From: Anopheles merus
Lineage: Eukaryota > Arthropoda > Insecta > Diptera > Culicidae
Direction of reading: 5' to 3'
DNA: 64,000 nt
Assembly (NCBI RefSeq): GCF_017562075.2
Contig: NC_054082.1
Location: 62,520,322 to 62,584,321 of the forward strand
The notes beneath the pieces are model-generated. The model did not search any database, was not told where the DNA came from, and saw only the letters and a list, made by a program, of their open reading frames with translations. Shown in pieces: positions 64,000-64,000 of this stretch. Position 1 is the stretch's first letter; every line of letters starts with the position of its first letter. Position numbers and translations under genes: made by a program.

Positions 64000-64000
64000 G

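Overview
This window looks like genomic DNA of a dipteran insect, most likely a mosquito of Anopheles type. It holds one spliced host gene with 63-85 nt introns, and otherwise mostly insect mobile elements: RTE/JAM-like, CR1/Jockey-group and R1-like non-LTR elements, Copia with a half-tRNA primer site, Ty3/gypsy, hAT/pogo/piggyBac-like DNA elements and a tRNA-derived SINE. The species is inferred from this mixture and was not checked against any database.

Left part (1-9.1 kb): AT-rich, gene-poor repeats. It opens with the N-terminal part of a PHD-finger retrotransposon ORF running off the left edge on the minus strand. SINE pieces follow, then a broken piggyBac transposase between two inverted ~95 bp arms, nested MITEs, a pogo-like MITE, two copies of an RTE-3'-end-like repeat and a decayed reverse-transcriptase scrap.

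Host gene (9117-21887, plus strand): twelve exons of the nucleoporin Nup160 (Y-complex of the nuclear pore) join in one consistent reading frame of 1282 codons. The extreme N-terminus was not found. One 7.67 kb intron (9416-17081) holds a 640 bp GT microsatellite, a foldback hAT element with 345 bp arms, a dead non-LTR element, an intact SINE with a 13 bp target-site duplication, and a second SINE cut in two by a 2.17 kb hAT-like insertion.

21.9-25.1 kb is AT/AC-rich with hairpins and short inverted or tandem repeats, and no gene was recognised.

25.1-59.5 kb is one large transposon nest. An RTE-like element (RTE-A, minus) can be followed as four collinear pieces from 25.1 to 46.9 kb. It is opened by (i) a CR1-like element that is itself opened by a 4.24 kb Copia element, (ii) an 8.2 kb block of two further CR1-like copies plus a hAT-like repeat carrying a 10 bp satellite, and (iii) a second Copia copy that itself carries a young non-autonomous LTR element. 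A Ty3/gypsy element follows (LTR, tRNA-Ser primer site, gag, protease, start of RT), with a CR1-like copy and a second non-autonomous LTR element inside it. A second RTE-like copy (RTE-B) follows, split by an R1-like element. Target-site duplications of 5 bp (TTCCG, GGTAT, CTTAG) fix three of the insertion events.

Right end (59.8-64 kb): a transposase-derived ORF fragment, then the 3' half of a Ty3/gypsy element with a 1068-codon open pol frame running off the right edge.

Best candidates for something undescribed: the two GC-rich non-autonomous LTR elements (42475-43938 and 48976-50668), which share a tRNA-Ser(GCU) primer site and carry arrays of a quasi-palindromic motif; the PHD-endonuclease single-ORF CR1-like lineage; and the satellite-bearing hAT-like element.
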